A stretch of DNA of 64,000 nt from Histoplasma ohiense (GCA_017607445.1 JAEVHH010000001.1:6944001-7008000); one strand, 5' to 3'. Counted from the stretch's first letter, positions 13,317 to 26,191 are shown. The notes: generated from the sequence alone by a model not told the origin. Made by a program: numbers and translations.

Positions 13317-14650
13317 TACCAATGGTGAAGCCAGAAAAGAGGGTCAAATGTTGCCACGGGAATTTCTGACATATGCCCAGTATAATTACCTCCCACCCAG
13401 CCATGGACGTTGTTATGGATATATTCGAGATTGATATCTTTGCTGATGTCATCTTGTCCTTTAGCACGGAAAGTGGTAGCGAAGGAAGGGTAATCCAAGG
13501 GGTGTGTGAGCAAACGGTACACCATTTCGGAAGCGGCTCCGTATTTTCCATCTCCCATCCAACCTGGGCTTTTGAGCGCAATCCCGACCTGGTTGTTGTT
13601 TACCACGCCGTTTTTCCAAGTTTCGGATTCAGGATTTTGGCTATCTTCAATATCAGGGCTTCTACTGGTTCCGATACAAGGTCCGAACTGTACGCACTAT
13701 TAGCCTATAATCCTCAGCAACAGAGAACATGCAGATTACATGCATTAAAATACATCCCCTTCCCACCTTCCCCTGCCCAAGGGTCGAAGACTTGACCGAC
13801 TCCTTCGGATAGAAATGGCTCGTTTGTTGACATTTTAAATTGGTAGAGAGGGTTTTCCACTCTCTCTCGTTTCCCATTGGGGGTTGGGATAGTAGTTGTC
13901 GGGTATTTGGCGAGTGTGGGAACTCTATGGTTGATGGCCCAATCCCAGAATGGAAGTCTCCAGGAATCCGCAGCTTCCTTGAGTCCGGCTTGCTTATCCT
14001 TTGGGAACTTGGGGATGATATCCGAGATCATGTTTTCGTAAAGAAGTTGCTGTGCTTGTCAGGTTAGATCTCACGGTTGGAAACCTTTAAGCAAGGAGTT
14101 TCAGGCAAAGACATACCTCCAACAATGCAAGATAGGGACGATGCCATATTGGGAAAAGGATATTGTTATGAGTGCAATACCCCTTGTCTTTGATATCTGC
14201 CAAGTCGGTGTCTGGCTCATCGTATGGAACGTATGGTTGGCCGTGGATCCCTGAGAACATGGTTAATAATTACATTACATCGTTCACTTATACTGTTGAT
14301 ATTAAACACTTACCAGCAACTTGGAAAAAGGAGCCTCTCTCTCGAGGAGACGTATTCATCAAATTGCGCCATGCCATCACAAACAAGTCTACCTGATCGG
14401 CATTTGCCTTGTTGTTGCTCCATTCGTCAATTTCTTGACGGATTGGAGCTTTCTTCTGGTCAGGAACCGTCCCTGCTTTGATACCGGTAATTGCGTAGTA
14501 CTCATAGGGACGTTTGCTGAGGTATTCGGGTGGTTTATAATTGGTTCCGGCCATCTTGGTTGACGGAGCGTTTTTCTCTCTGGATGTGTGTGACGAATGG
14601 TTTTGAAGGGATGGGCTTTTGGAGGGACCTCCGAATATTTGGCGAAGCAT
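11665..14650 (-). CDS. Tyrosinase / polyphenol oxidase (type 3 copper enzyme)
   Basis: Eight exons on the minus strand: complement(11665..12148, 12207..12409, 12462..12765, 12823..13233, 13320..13687, about 13744..14049, 14117..14250, 14314..14650), about 848 residues. Phases agree at all junctions; only the 3' end of exon 3 is uncertain (see findings). The CuA site has His at about 115, 140 and 149, with the fungal CTH motif (Cys138-Thr-His140, the thioether-bridge position) and FPIWHRPYL. The CuB site has HNNVH (about 350-354) and DPLFWLHHCNIDRMW (about 374-388). Such enzymes hydroxylate monophenols and oxidise diphenols to quinones, feeding melanin-type pigments. There is no signal peptide, so an intracellular proenzyme is likely. 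The long C-terminal part probably covers the active site, as in other fungal tyrosinases. At about 848 residues it is longer than the roughly 600 usual for the family. Met33 is an alternative start. Confidence 0.93.
13234..13319 (-). other. Tyrosinase intron 4 with a 33-T tract at the donor
   Basis: An 86-bp intron whose GTAAG donor is followed at once by about 33 T on the coding strand (A on plus, 13282-13314). The acceptor is CTGAAG, and splicing joins the CuB motif across the junction (FWLHH then CNIDRMW). The tract fills more than a third of the intron. Confidence 0.85.
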
Positions 14651-17280
14651 AGAGGAGATTTTAACAGGGCATTTAGAACTTAGGAAACTGGAGAATATAT
14701 AGCTTGCCGATGGTAAATGAGAGCACGATAGATATGGGACCCGAAAAAAAAAGAATCACTCTTTTGTATCTCGTCCCATGGCCTGGCCATCATGTTTTTC
14801 TCAATTTTGGACACAGAATGGAAGCAGCCAATTATGATTAACGGCTAGACGTCCAAAGAGAGTTGCGGGGTCGTGCCGGGATGCGCAATCAATACTCATC
14901 TTTGATGAGATCTCCCCGCTTCAAGGAGAACGATGATGGCGGCATTCTGAAGCTCGCTTTGGTGGCTTGGAAGGATGCCTGAACATAGTCCCATCACAAC
15001 ACAAGTGATATTCAATGTGCTATTTTGAGTAGAGTTACTAGCACCATTTCTTCAAGCAAATTGAGGGAGCATGGGATGCATCCCTTGCTCCAGTCGAGAA
15101 GCTCCGTGTATTCTGTGGCTGGCTAGACAGACCCAAGTCACCAATTGTGTTCAGCCAAATGCTTCATACCCATGCTTCTGCACGCAGTTTCTCCGGCGAA
15201 GTTGAAAACCAAAATTGGTTTGTTGGGCGATTTGAATGTCGTCTGGAAGTGGAGCTTGCGCTGCATCTCCCCTAAGCTAGGCCCAAATTTCGGTCTGAAC
15301 CTCGGGTCATCGTCTAAAATTTAGCCCGCTTGGTGAAGAGAGCCATGATCATCAATCCTAACTAGATTGAGTAGATGAGCTTCACCGTCTAACTGCTTTG
15401 GACCTAGAGCCTGCTTGACAATCCAATGAATCCAGGTCCAGAATGAGAAACCTGCAGGATTCAGCTGTGATTGAGCAGGAGATATGAGACTTAGGGCGCC
15501 ATGAACGGGGAGAATTTTCCGCACAATTCTTTCCCCGCCAGAGAGTTGGAAATCCCGTCGGTCCGTCCCGCTGATATTGAGGTTTACTTTGATCTTTTAC
15601 GGAATACAACTTGTGGGACTGCTCCTGCCGATCCTCTGCAAGAATGACGATGAGACGAGCAAGCGAGGACTGTCCACAACCAGGTAACTCTCTCACATCG
15701 TGGATTCGTGGATCGATCACAATCCCCCCCCCCCGCGTCATTGAGATTGTGGTTGACGGCGAGGAGCTGAAGAAGTAAGCTCCAATTCTCCACACCCACA
15801 TTTTCCTATATTTCAAATTTGGGCCCTAGCCAGCCCTTTCATTATCAGCTCGCCCACTGTTATACTACTCGTTTGGCAATTTCGAATCGACGATTATGCC
15901 TGAATTGGCTCAGATGTCATTGTATTGTTCCAACATACCCTGCGATTTCCCTGCTCTGATACGTCTCGCAAAACGCAAGGAACTTTCAGTCTATTCACGG
16001 TTTTTTCCTCAGGTCACTATTCTGCATGCATATGCATACCCAAATTAAGGTGGTCTATCCGTATATTCAGAAAGCTCCACCGGACGCCACCTGGAAAACA
16101 GCCGAATTCATCGACAACTTGGTCCCTCGCTATTTTCACAACATTTATTGCGTCAAAATTGGCTCGCTTGGACGGCTCACATGTCAACCCTGTCTGGATT
16201 TTCATCTGAATAATACTTATCGACCTATCTGATCTAAAGTATGAAGCGCCAACTTCGGGCAAGGACCTTTAAGTTGGCAAATGCTCACATGAACCCACTG
16301 TGCTTGAGGACATCTTTTACCTAACCACATTTATGAATTTAGGGTTCAGGGCTTGAGATACATCTCCATACCATGCAGCAGATGCATATTGAAGATGCAA
16401 CAGCAGATCACCTATTTCGAGTTCACTCCTAAGGGCCACTTAAAGATCTTATATCTACTCTTTTTTAAGAAAACGACGAAAAAATATAAAAAAAAATAAA
16501 ATCGGTGATCACTTTGTTTACATTGTTATGAAGCGTATCGGTTCAACGCTCACTTTTGCCCTTCGATCTTCCTTCTTATCTAGTTCATTGTTTGACCCGA
16601 TAGCAGTTGCTTTTCACCTTGATTTCGATAATTTGATAAGTTATTGTGAACATTGCCAATCGCGGAGAAGGAAGCAAACTTCATCTCGAGTTCACTTTTG
16701 ATCCAAACGAGTTATATACCCTCCTTTTTGCTTTGTCTCAATATCCAGAGTTTTTCAACTAAGCTGTGGACACCATGCATATATTTTCATTAAAGCTCCA
16801 AATCTCTTCCGGAATATACTAGTAAATGACAAAAATTGGACGAAATACTGGCCAACCGCACGGAATCCAGTTCCAGAATGCATACTAGTATCAGTTTGTT
16901 TGGCCAAGTTCCACTATTGCATTTCAGAGGGGAAATGCTCACAAGCTGTAATATGATGCATATTTTGCCTAATTTTTCCTTGGACCCACCCATTGTATGT
17001 TATTGAGATATAATCTGTGGTAGAATTGAACAAGCATCCCAAGAAAATAAGGTTATTGTTTGAGTTCCACTAGTCTAAGTCAGGCTAAAGGGATCAACAA
17101 GCAACGACGACCTTGAAGTTTGTGTGATGGAACATCTGTCCTACAGCAAGATGCCTCTACATTCAAATTCAGTTATAACCTCCAATCTTTTGAACGAACC
17201 AGGTTATCGCAGACCAGGATTCAAAGAGTGGAAAGCTGAATGTTTCGGGAAAACCAATACTTCCAAGAGTGTTGTTGTTC
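14651..17280. other. Gene-poor intergenic region
   Basis: Upstream region of the tyrosinase gene. ORFs at 15321-15816 and 15925-16262 overlap on opposite strands and are not protein-like. A run of 10 C lies at 15726-15735. I see no RNA gene or mobile element. Confidence 0.45.
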
Positions 17281-17289
17281 AATGTACCA

Positions 17290-18065
17290 CATGAGAGAAA
17301 AGAATTATTCATGGAAAATATAATGCGGATATTACAACATTTCTGCCTCCCGGTGCTCCCTTCCGACGATCTCTCTTTCGAACTTCACTATGCTTCCCAG
17401 AGCTTTTTGACTCCTGGTTTCACTCTGAAGATGGAATGAGGTTAGGACCTGGCGGGAAAATAGTATATATTTATTTGATGCTCCTGAAGATATCGACAAT
17501 GAAGTCTCGTTCATCAGTCAATGGGATACTCCACGAACCAAATACAATGTATCTGCTGTCACAACTCCAGACGTTGAAAGATGGTTTGGACTAAGCTATC
17601 TCAAGGCATTCTACCATGGCTTGCCATTATTGACAAGCTGGAAAAATGATAGTGTCACGAAACGGGATTCGAAGTCCAAAAGTAAACAAACCGAAGGACC
17701 TCCCGGTATTCGAGATTTAATAGCACAGCAGAATGGCGTTGTGAATTTAGACACTTCGCTTCACCAAACAACATCTTTCCCTACCAGCCAGACCTGAACA
17801 ACCTTCTTGATGCTGTAAGAAGCAAAGAGTGCTCACCTGCTGATGAGGTAGGATGACACCTTCGTCTTTTGCAGTTGGGATTTGGAGTCAGCGGTGTTGC
17901 AGTTGTTTTTACATCAAGAAATGACCGGATCTTTGACGGCAAGCACAATATCCACCGCGAGCAAAGCTGGTCAGATCACTTTATCAATGCTACGAAGTTA
18001 TCGTCCTGGGGAGCCACTTCAAGGCCGAAGAAGCGAGCCAAACCCCCCAACCATCAATCAGCCAC
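17290..18065 (+). pseudogene. Unrecognised coding relic in three plus-strand frames
   Basis: Three consecutive protein-like stretches lie on the plus strand. The first, about 17294-17460, includes GAPFRRSLFRTSLCFPELF. The second, about 17413-17797, is open for about 128 codons without an ATG and includes FDAPEDIDNEVSFI and VERWFGLSYLKAFYHGLPLL. The third, about 17730-18060, includes IFPYQPDLNNLLDAV and LGFGVSGVAVVFTSRNDR. Moving between frames would need one- or two-base shifts; the possible introns (for example 27 bp at 17848-17874) are shorter than usual. This fits a decayed gene better than a working one, but a gene with an unusual structure is possible. I do not recognise the family. Confidence 0.35.
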
Positions 18066-18069
18066 GATG

Positions 18070-19746
18070 AGATCCATTCTTTTCACAACATATAGGGTTA
18101 GGGAGGGTTGGGGTTTAGACTAAGGGGAGAACGGACAAGATGTGAAATGTGTTCTTCATGTTGCAATTTACTGATGTATCGCCGTTGTTTTATGCTTAGA
18201 TTTCGATCTCCCGGCTTTCGGTGAGATTTATATGACATATTCGTATCCATATCGCAATCCAGTGTGAACTACAGCAATTTATGTAGAGAAGTGCGGAAAA
18301 TAAGTCCTTGCACCCACTAGAAATATAAATCTCAAAACCGGAGGTTAAATACATCCACTCCTCATGGTGGGTGTTATGGGGCCTTGTTGCATAGCTGGAA
18401 CAGCCAAACTTTAGACCGTCAACCCCTAAACGCACACCAACAGTTTTGGGCTTGCCAACTGGTTACAAGCTTACCATAGTTAACTAATCAACTATAAATT
18501 TCTAGCATGTGCAGGGATTTAATTTTCCACACATACTCACTCATTCAAGCGAACTGAGCCAAACGACAGCGTATATTCCGTAATATGTAGTTACCATTGA
18601 ATCGATGAACACTCCACGGATTTCCAATGAAGGTTGCAGAAAACCCGTCATTCTTCTACATAAGTCTCCCGAAAAGAGTCCCCATCGTGGTCTGCTGAAA
18701 GGGGGATGGATGGAGGAGATTATAAACTTAGAATCGTTGAACTGATTTCATGGTTGGGGGAAAATGAGTTAGCTTAAAATAAGAATGACAATAAAAAATC
18801 GTTTTGGCAAGCTTCCTGGTTACACGGGACCCATATGGCATACACCCCTCTCAGTATTTGATGCTGGCTAATGTTCCGAAAGAACGGAGGCAGGAAAACA
18901 ATAAAAATAAAAATAACAACAATAAAACAAGAATCAGGATAAATGGAAAAATGGAAAAGGGAGAGGTTAACAATAGAAGTGAAGGAGGACAAGTAAGAGG
19001 TAGCTAGCAGTAAGTTAAGTAGCAGGAAAATTATCTACCTGCCAATAAAAAAAAATTAAAAAATAAAATGAGAGATTCAAAACCAACCTCTTTCACCTTA
19101 CTCCCTGCCACACAGTCCCAGGTTTCTTTCTTTTTGTTTTCGACTCGCCATCCACACTCCCTAGAACATTAGAAAGTAGAAAGTTTCCAACAAAAGAAAC
19201 AAAACGAAATAAAAATAAAAAGAGATGGAAAAAAAAAACATCGCTTAAAGGAAACGAGAAAAATTTATAGTAAGTGTATATCATCAATAATAATAGATAA
19301 AGCTAACGCTTAACTAAAGGCCTTTTGAAGAAAAAAAAGGTAGAAAACAGTAGAGGAAATTAAGAGGAAAGCAAAATGGGTTTAGGACAAAGAAAACGTA
19401 ATCATTAGAATTGAAGTAGGTAGTAAACAAGATAATGGATAAGAAAGTGCATAGAATAAATGGAATGGAGATGAAGAAGTAAATGGCCTCATATAAAACG
19501 CTTTCCCTTAGAGCCAAAAACCGCTATACAACAGGAGAGACAAAAATTGGACAAAATATAATTCCACTCGGTGCTCAAGGTATTTGTGGTCGGGCAGGAA
19601 GGTGTATGTGAAATCGTTTCGCGGCTCGGGGTAGTATGCCGTAGCGAGCTAGTAGTGGGGTAAGGAGGCTGAGAGTTGGGGAGGGAGGGAGAGGGGGGAA
19701 AATGGGATTGGAGGTGGCCGATAGATGGAAGGGTGGAACGGAAATG
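18070..19746. other. AT-rich intergenic region downstream of palF
   Basis: No gene seen. A-rich purine tracts occur at 18890-18970 and 19040-19400. The 3' UTR of palF presumably lies next to 19746. Confidence 0.5.
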
Positions 19747-22154
19747 TCATCGTTGATACCTGGGTAGTAGCTCTGGAGATGCCAGTGACTGTGCCAAATC
19801 TTCCTCAGTGAGCATCGGTGCCGACGGCGCAGGCCGATCTTCTTCGCCAATTGAGGGACCGGATGCAACGTTTCCGGCTGTTGAATGGCTTCGTTCAAGT
19901 TCTGGCGCACTAGCTTGGGCGAGAAGGCGTTGCCTTTCGAGCTCTTGTTTATCATCCTGGGGAGACTTAGGGGAAGGAAAGCCCATATCAACATTGGGTC
20001 GAGGGCTAGGCGTTATGGTATCTATTGATGGGGCCGAGGCTGGAGAGACACAGTCAGGATATTGCGATGCGAAGCGGCTGGTAGGCATTCTATAACTATT
20101 GTCGACTTCAAAAAAAGTAGGGGCAGATGGAGCAAAGGCTGTGGTTGCCGCGGACGATTCATTTTCCACACCGTCGTCATCCGCTGGACTGCTGGGGAGA
20201 AGAGTTTCCTCAGCTCTCCGTAGTCGGGTTTTCTCATCAACCGCTTCTTGGGGAAGCGCAGGAGGGATGAATTGAGGAGGAGGATATGGTGAGAAGCTAT
20301 CTTGTGGATGACCTTGCCACAAGCTTACTTCGTTGTGGTCGTAACCGTTTTCATAAGTATAATCGTGCTCATCATATCGGTGTGCATAAGGGTGATGGTG
20401 ATCAATTTCAGTAACGGTATCAGGTTGGACAACTTGAGGGGTAAGGGGATGGGAGTCCACAACGGGGTTCGTTTCCGATGTTTGCGGGTGGTGGCCTTTG
20501 CCGGAATCCTTCGTACCTATCACAACTTCGAAAACGCAGGCAACCACACTCTTTTCTCGTCGTACTGTATCCGTGTCAAGTATATTGTTTCCACAAGGAG
20601 ACATCGGGTTACGCCCTTTTTCCGACAGAGTTAGTATTTGGCCATTTGGGCTATAGTTATAGCTGCTTGAGCCCGTCACCATATTCAAACGCGGAATAAA
20701 ACGGTCTTGGCCCGCTAACTTCCCACGCAAGTCCATTACCACTTCGAGATAGTATCGAAAACTAATCATGCCACCAGGCACATGCGTTATAGTTGGGAAA
20801 GTGTCCTCTGGGATCCTGATAGACGTTTTTACGGTCGCCGTCAGGGTGACTGGGTCCACGATCAAAGGGGCAAAGATTTGGGTCAGGTCTTTCCTGAAGA
20901 CGCTACTTGACCTTGTGGCCCCGAAGGATAGGCCACCCAACCCGGTACGAGACTTTGGATAATAGTCTTCGAATACCGGCTTTTTGCCTTTTTCAGTATA
21001 ACCCACTGGAATTGCAGGGTGGTAATCTATCCTCCCTTGTCTATAGAGGGTGATAATAATGCCATTAGGGCTTCGGATAGGTTTCGTATGCTGTATTGTG
21101 ATCTTCACTGGCAGGACGTCACCGGGAACGCCCCCCGGCCGCGACAGCTCCGTTGTGGCTGTAATGGTCCTTTCTGCGGAGGGAGGATTCGAGCTCAGAG
21201 AGTCATCGTTCGCGAGGCTCACACTTTTGGCGGAATTAGGTTCGCTGATTATTTGGAAGCTCTGCGTGCTGTTGCTCATGCAGCTCGAATTGCTCAGTTC
21301 GCTGGGTACGGGACTGAGCGGCGGTTTATTTTCAATTCCATTGGCCACGGGCTCGGCAACAGTCGAGCTGTGCGTAATCTGCTCCCGAGACGCGGATTTC
21401 GTCTTCGACCGCGCCTTGGATCTTCTTATTATCGGTTCAAGAGAGATAATGCGGGCTTTGGGAACAGGCAACGGTGCAACGTCAATGGTTTCTAGGAGCA
21501 TAATTCGTTTGTCGCAGGAAATGGTTGGAGATATAGTCGTAGGTCGTGTTAGAGTGGATGTTAGCATATAAGATATGGTGCCACGTTCAAACTAAAGGCC
21601 GCGTCAGTATATCCAAGCGCAGAGCTCACAACGACCCTCCAAAAGGAAATGCGCAATATTTTCTAAAGAACAGTCAATGTACGTTTACATACCGTAATGC
21701 TGCTGGGCAATCGACAAGCTGGAAATACCATTTCAAACTGAAACTTGTATATTCCCTCAACTAGGCGACCATCTCCACACAAAACAACTTCGTCCTCGAA
21801 GAGCGTAGCAAATCCGTTGCCCAAGTATTCGCCATTCCTTTTCCCACGGCCCGGACCAAGAAAGCCAGACGCGTCCGACACATCGCCCGGCGCAACTGTA
21901 GTTTTGTAGACCTTGACATAGCCATGCAGGCAAAGCACCAGATGAGTGATGCGGATCGGCTTCACGACCTTCAAGACCACGCAGCCCTTCACTAACTCGC
22001 CAGAAAAGTATGTTTTGTATGGTTCATCCAACTGTATATAGAATTCAGAAACGTTCCGAGTTCTGTTGCTGAAGCGATCGGTAAACTTGGATACCAGGGA
22101 GCGGTTTCGAGCCGACGGAGGAGAGGAGGATCTGGGAACGGGATCAAACGACAT
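19747..22154 (-). CDS. palF: pH-response regulator PalF/Rim8, arrestin-like
   Basis: Two exons, complement(19747..21591, 21693..22154), give 768 residues. The 101-bp intron (donor GTATGT, acceptor TTTAG) joins phase 0 and restores SSIT-FERGTISYML. The arrestin N domain spans about residues 30-175, with FYIQLDEPYKTYFSGELVKG, VKPIRITHLVLCLHGYVKV, FLGPGRGKR and FEDEVVLCGDGRL. The arrestin C domain follows at about 285-440, with PGGVPGDVLPVKITIQHTKP and SFRYYLEVVMDLRGKL. The C-terminal third is disordered and rich in Pro, Ser and acidic residues, ending LLPRYQR. PalF binds the PalH/Rim21 sensor at the plasma membrane, becomes ubiquitinated at alkaline pH and recruits ESCRT components so that PacC/Rim101 is processed. 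Length and order match the family. The upstream region (22155-22440) holds short minus-strand ORFs that might act as uORFs. Confidence 0.95.
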
Positions 22155-25100
22155 GGCAGATCAACTGGATATCGTCTCCATACACACAGCGGCTCGCATT
22201 AATATTCGACGACGGACGTCACAGAAGGAAATAGGGAGGATGCAGAGGGGAGGGCTCGACGTCTTGTTGTAATGAGGGTTTTCCGGGGGCAGTCGCTGGA
22301 ACGCGCCACGCTTCCACGCTTTCAGATTGCGCACAAGGAGAGGCTGAGCGGGTGCCGTCGTCAATTCTGACGACGCCGAAAGCGGGAGGGTTGAGGAGGG
22401 GGAGACTCCCGCTAGTGAGAGCAAATTGAGTGGGCGCGAAAGCGGGCGGTGATCGTGGTGTACTTGTCAGGCGTCAGAGGAGCGACAGGAGAGAAGGCGA
22501 TGTCGGGTAACAACAGTCATGGTCCCGGGAAAACAGAGCATTTGCAGAGGCCCCGAGGATGGCTCAGTCAGAAAGAACAAAAGGCATCTCATGGGAGCAG
22601 CCGCTTTGCATGTTGCAGGGAAAAGGACCAGTCGTGGTGATTGTGGTGGGCGAAGGAGGGGGAGAGTGGTGGTGGTGGTGGTGATGGTGGTGGTGGTCGG
22701 TGGTGGCTCAGGGACGGTAAATATCCAACAACAAGTCTTGCGGGCTAAAGCGTAACACTTGGGTCCAGGTCTGGAGGAGGCTATTATCCAAAGTTCATCT
22801 GATAATTCTTCAATTTACTCTGTATTCCACTGTACCGTTACCACGGCTGGGGGCTATCCATTGTTGCTTCAGCTGTGCTACACTTGGGTCTCTTCTAGAC
22901 TCTCCTATGTACTGTTTACCACTACTTTCAACGGGATACTCCATGTTAATTTTGCTTTCGTTTGTTATGCACTACCATGTACTCTCTCCTTTTCATCTTC
23001 CCGCAGCCACCGAGACGCCAACAGCCTAGGGAGCAGCAGCCCGTCGGACTCCGAGAGGCAGGCGCACATGCATTGTTAAGCAGCTGCGCAACCCGGCGAT
23101 GGAGCGGATATCTGGCCAGACAAAGGTTTCCGAGGGGGTGGTTCAAGTCAAGCTTTTGCCAATGTGAAAAGCTTGGGAGTCTTGTTGATCAGATCGACAA
23201 TCGGGCTCCCAGTGAGTCCAGTCCCTCAAATATGTGTGATATATAACATGTTTATTGGAATAAATAGTAAGTGTCCCAAGAGAATTTGGACACACCAACC
23301 AATTATTTAACGAAATGCACCTGCCTGTCTCCTTACTCACCCAGGGGTGAGAATGAGAAAAAGAAGGCATGCCGAATCACCAGTTTATCCAACGATTTCT
23401 CCTTCGCCCGTGTTGGCTGCCGCCTGACGGCCAGGAAGAAGCCCAACCCATGAAACCATGACCTCCCACCGGGCTACCACTGGCTACACGAGTAATGTTC
23501 GGACCCCAAACATAACCGAACGCCCTTGTCTCACGAGAGCATCTGAGAACTTTACGGGCTCACAGGATCGCAACCATGCGAGGATTTGAACTAACTAACG
23601 AACTAACTAGGGGTTATTTGGAGCTATTTGGGGAGGGTTCTGGGTGGCGTTATAACCCATGTTACTAGGTATGCTGGCTCAAGCCGTGCGTTTACCACAA
23701 ATTACATGGACAGCCAATCATACGTAGCGTTAAGCTTAGTCATATGCTTTAGTTATCATTTCTCTACCAATCAGAACTGCCGAATCGTGATAAGATTTTA
23801 CTTAGTCATCCAGTCAGATTGAGAGGATTTGATCATTTTTTACTCATTTTTTTGACCACGTTGAATCATTATTTCGGCCATGCTATAGAGAAGTCTTTGT
23901 ATATTATTGACCTCTATCTACAGAGAAATTGAACTATTTTTGATCATTCTATAAGGAGATTTGTTCCTTACCGAGTGCTACTCCTCTAACTCCCAAGATA
24001 ATATGCCAAGCAGAATCCCCCAAAATAACCGAGTTACACCGATGGGTTTTGCAGAAAGGCCCGTACGGATAACTGAGTTATCCAGAGGGGTTCATGTTAT
24101 AACAGGGATAACCCGCTCCCTTGATCACTAATAATACTTAAGTGAGCGCGACACTGGACTTTCTCAACAAGTGACAAGGGAATCGATTCATGCAGTGGCC
24201 AATTTAAGCTTCGGACACCGAAGCGCCGTCACAAGCTTCGCGGAACATGCATTCTTGGCGACGACAACAAGCATTTTTTTCAGCTATCAACCAAGCGGCG
24301 CGAGCGGATGGACAGGGGACTTGAATCCGGGGTCAAAATTTCTGAGCGTGGTTTCAGCCAACATTTTATTCTGAACTTTGAACGCTGGTGGGGCCTGATT
24401 GAAACTGACCAGTTAGGTACAGTGACGAGTTTGCGCTCATTTCGTCTCAATTGAGCAAGATAAAAAAAATCACCAGTTGGTGGAGTTGTCAAAACCTTCA
24501 AAACATCAGCTACGCCGTATCTAGCACTGACTACCCGTCATTACCAATTTGAGTTCAACAACAATCGGGTACGATTTTGAGCTCTCTACTGCGGATGTAT
24601 CCAAATTGAAATCGACTTGTCACTGACATCATCAGAGTCAACAGAAGCCGCCTCTCTACTCATTTAGAACCGAACATGTTGCTGGTGATATTTCCTTTTT
24701 CGAAGCTGTCGTCATTATCGATTTTAAAACGGTTAAGCTTCCAGGCTTTTGAGGGTAGCTATACTCCGTATATGATGAAACCATAGGAGAAATGTGGCCC
24801 CGATTGCGTTGACAGACTTCTAATGCCTCCAGAAGTGAATATTTTCCCCTCTTTACAATTTCAACCCTGTAGATGATATCTGCATTGGATTCATTCCTCC
24901 TTTCTTTAAGCACAGAAGTACGGATTCAGAATTCAGATTCAACTACTCTGTACATAATAATGATTCTGAGGTTGACCATTGGTTTTAAAGGAAGGGAGTC
25001 CAGTTTACGTTACGGATCCAAATGAAGCACCAATTAGAGTTAAACCCGGCCGCCAGAGAAGCTGGTATCCCATATATCACACCTGGGCTGTGAAATGGGG

Positions 25101-25489
25101 CGTGGCAAGTGCGCATACCCCAGATATCCATCCATGGGCGATTACCGGTGATTTTCCCCCTTGAAGCTATATATTGGGTGAATGACGTCATTTGAGGCAT
25201 CAGTGTTCAGATTTTCGGCCAGAAAAACTTTCAGCGTCATTCAAACTCTCAAAGCATTCTCCCCGTTTAGTCGTGTGCTTTTAGGGCGTTGTTCATTAAA
25301 TGCTATGTTTCTCAAACACCAACCCTCCAATCTAATTCCTCCAGAGTTGGTTGCAAATGTATCAATAATGTTGACAGTGTGTTTTAGATACCAAGGTTTA
25401 CTCTGCTTCCGAATTTCTTGGCAGAGGTCTGAACCTTGTAACCCCTTCCCCAACACTTCATAACCTCTATCGAATTAAGGAGACGACAA
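22155..25489. other. Intergenic region between palF and the PPC decarboxylase gene
   Basis: No supported gene over 3.3 kb. A GTG-rich simple repeat lies at about 22665-22705. Short repeats of the type CTAACTAACGAACTAACTAG occur at about 23590-23610. One TACTCCGTA motif lies at 24762-24770. Short ORFs at 24.2 and 25.0 kb have protein-like fragments but no context. The palF promoter is at the left end. Confidence 0.45.
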
Positions 25490-26191
25490 ATGTCGCTTAA
25501 CATCAAGGCAAGCGCAGCAATGCATCAGTCACCCGCGTCAGATATCGCCGCCGCCCTTCAGGATGGCAAAACACACCTTCTCCTGGCCGCAAGCGGCTCG
25601 GTCGCCACCATCAAATTACCACAGATTATCACCGCGTTGAGGAACTACCCCGACCTCTCGATCCGCGTCATCCTTACCAAATCGGCAACTCACTTCCTCG
25701 GTGGCCAGTCTGCGGAACAGCCAACAGTGGCTTCTCTAGCCCTGCTCCCGAATGTCGATTCGGTCCACCAGGATGAGGACGAATGGCTTGAGCCTTGGAC
25801 CCGGAACGCCAATATACTTCATATAGAGCTGCGCCGTTGGGCGCATATGCTGGTAGTTGCTCCTATGTCGGCCAATCTATTGGCCAAGGTGACGGGGGGA
25901 ATCTGCGATGACCTCCTTACGAACGTCATTCGGGCCTGGGAGATTGACTCTCGAAATCCTACGAGGCGGCTAATTATCGTCGCGCCGTCAATGAATACAA
26001 TGATGTGGACCCATCCGTTGACGGCGAAGCAACTGGCTATCCTCAACGATGAGTGGAAGTGGTTTGAGGTCCTTCCACCGCAGACAAAATCATTGGCATG
26101 TGGTGACACTGGGCAGGGAGCTATGCGCGATTGGAAAGAGATCGTCGATGTTATTGAGAATCGACTTGCTGTCATCGATTTTGGCTTGTGA
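25490..26191 (+). CDS. Phosphopantothenoylcysteine decarboxylase
   Basis: Single-exon ORF of 233 residues, a good length for eukaryotic PPC decarboxylase (HFCD flavoprotein family, AtHAL3/Cab3-like). The FMN-binding fold starts at HLLLAASGSVAT (about 29-40). The catalytic His is in LHIELRRWA (His111). The substrate-binding PXMNXXMW motif is present as PSMNTMMW (166-173). The catalytic Cys is in ACGDTGQGAM (Cys204). The enzyme decarboxylates 4'-phosphopantothenoylcysteine to 4'-phosphopantetheine, the third step of coenzyme A synthesis from pantothenate, in the cytosol. It lacks the long acidic tail of yeast Hal3/Vhs3-type proteins, so it is a dedicated decarboxylase rather than a phosphatase inhibitor. 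Met11 is an alternative start that would also keep the whole domain. Confidence 0.95.
   Translation: MSLNIKASAAMHQSPASDIAAALQDGKTHLLLAASGSVATIKLPQIITALRNYPDLSIRVILTKSATHFLGGQSAEQPTVASLALLPNVDSVHQDEDEWLEPWTRNANILHIELRRWAHMLVVAPMSANLLAKVTGGICDDLLTNVIRAWEIDSRNPTRRLIIVAPSMNTMMWTHPLTAKQLAILNDEWKWFEVLPPQTKSLACGDTGQGAMRDWKEIVDVIENRLAVIDFGL

Noticed and set aside
21019..21571. Plus-strand ORFs of 158 and 173 codons
   Set aside because: They are antisense to the well-supported arrestin domain of palF.
11665..22154. Secondary-metabolite cluster around the tyrosinase
   Set aside because: There is no synthase, tailoring enzyme or transporter nearby; the neighbours are housekeeping or signalling genes.
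23565..23610. Possible minus-strand tRNA because of a GTTCAAATC T-loop-like segment
   Set aside because: The bases on either side cannot form the five-pair T stem, and no matching acceptor or anticodon arm was found.
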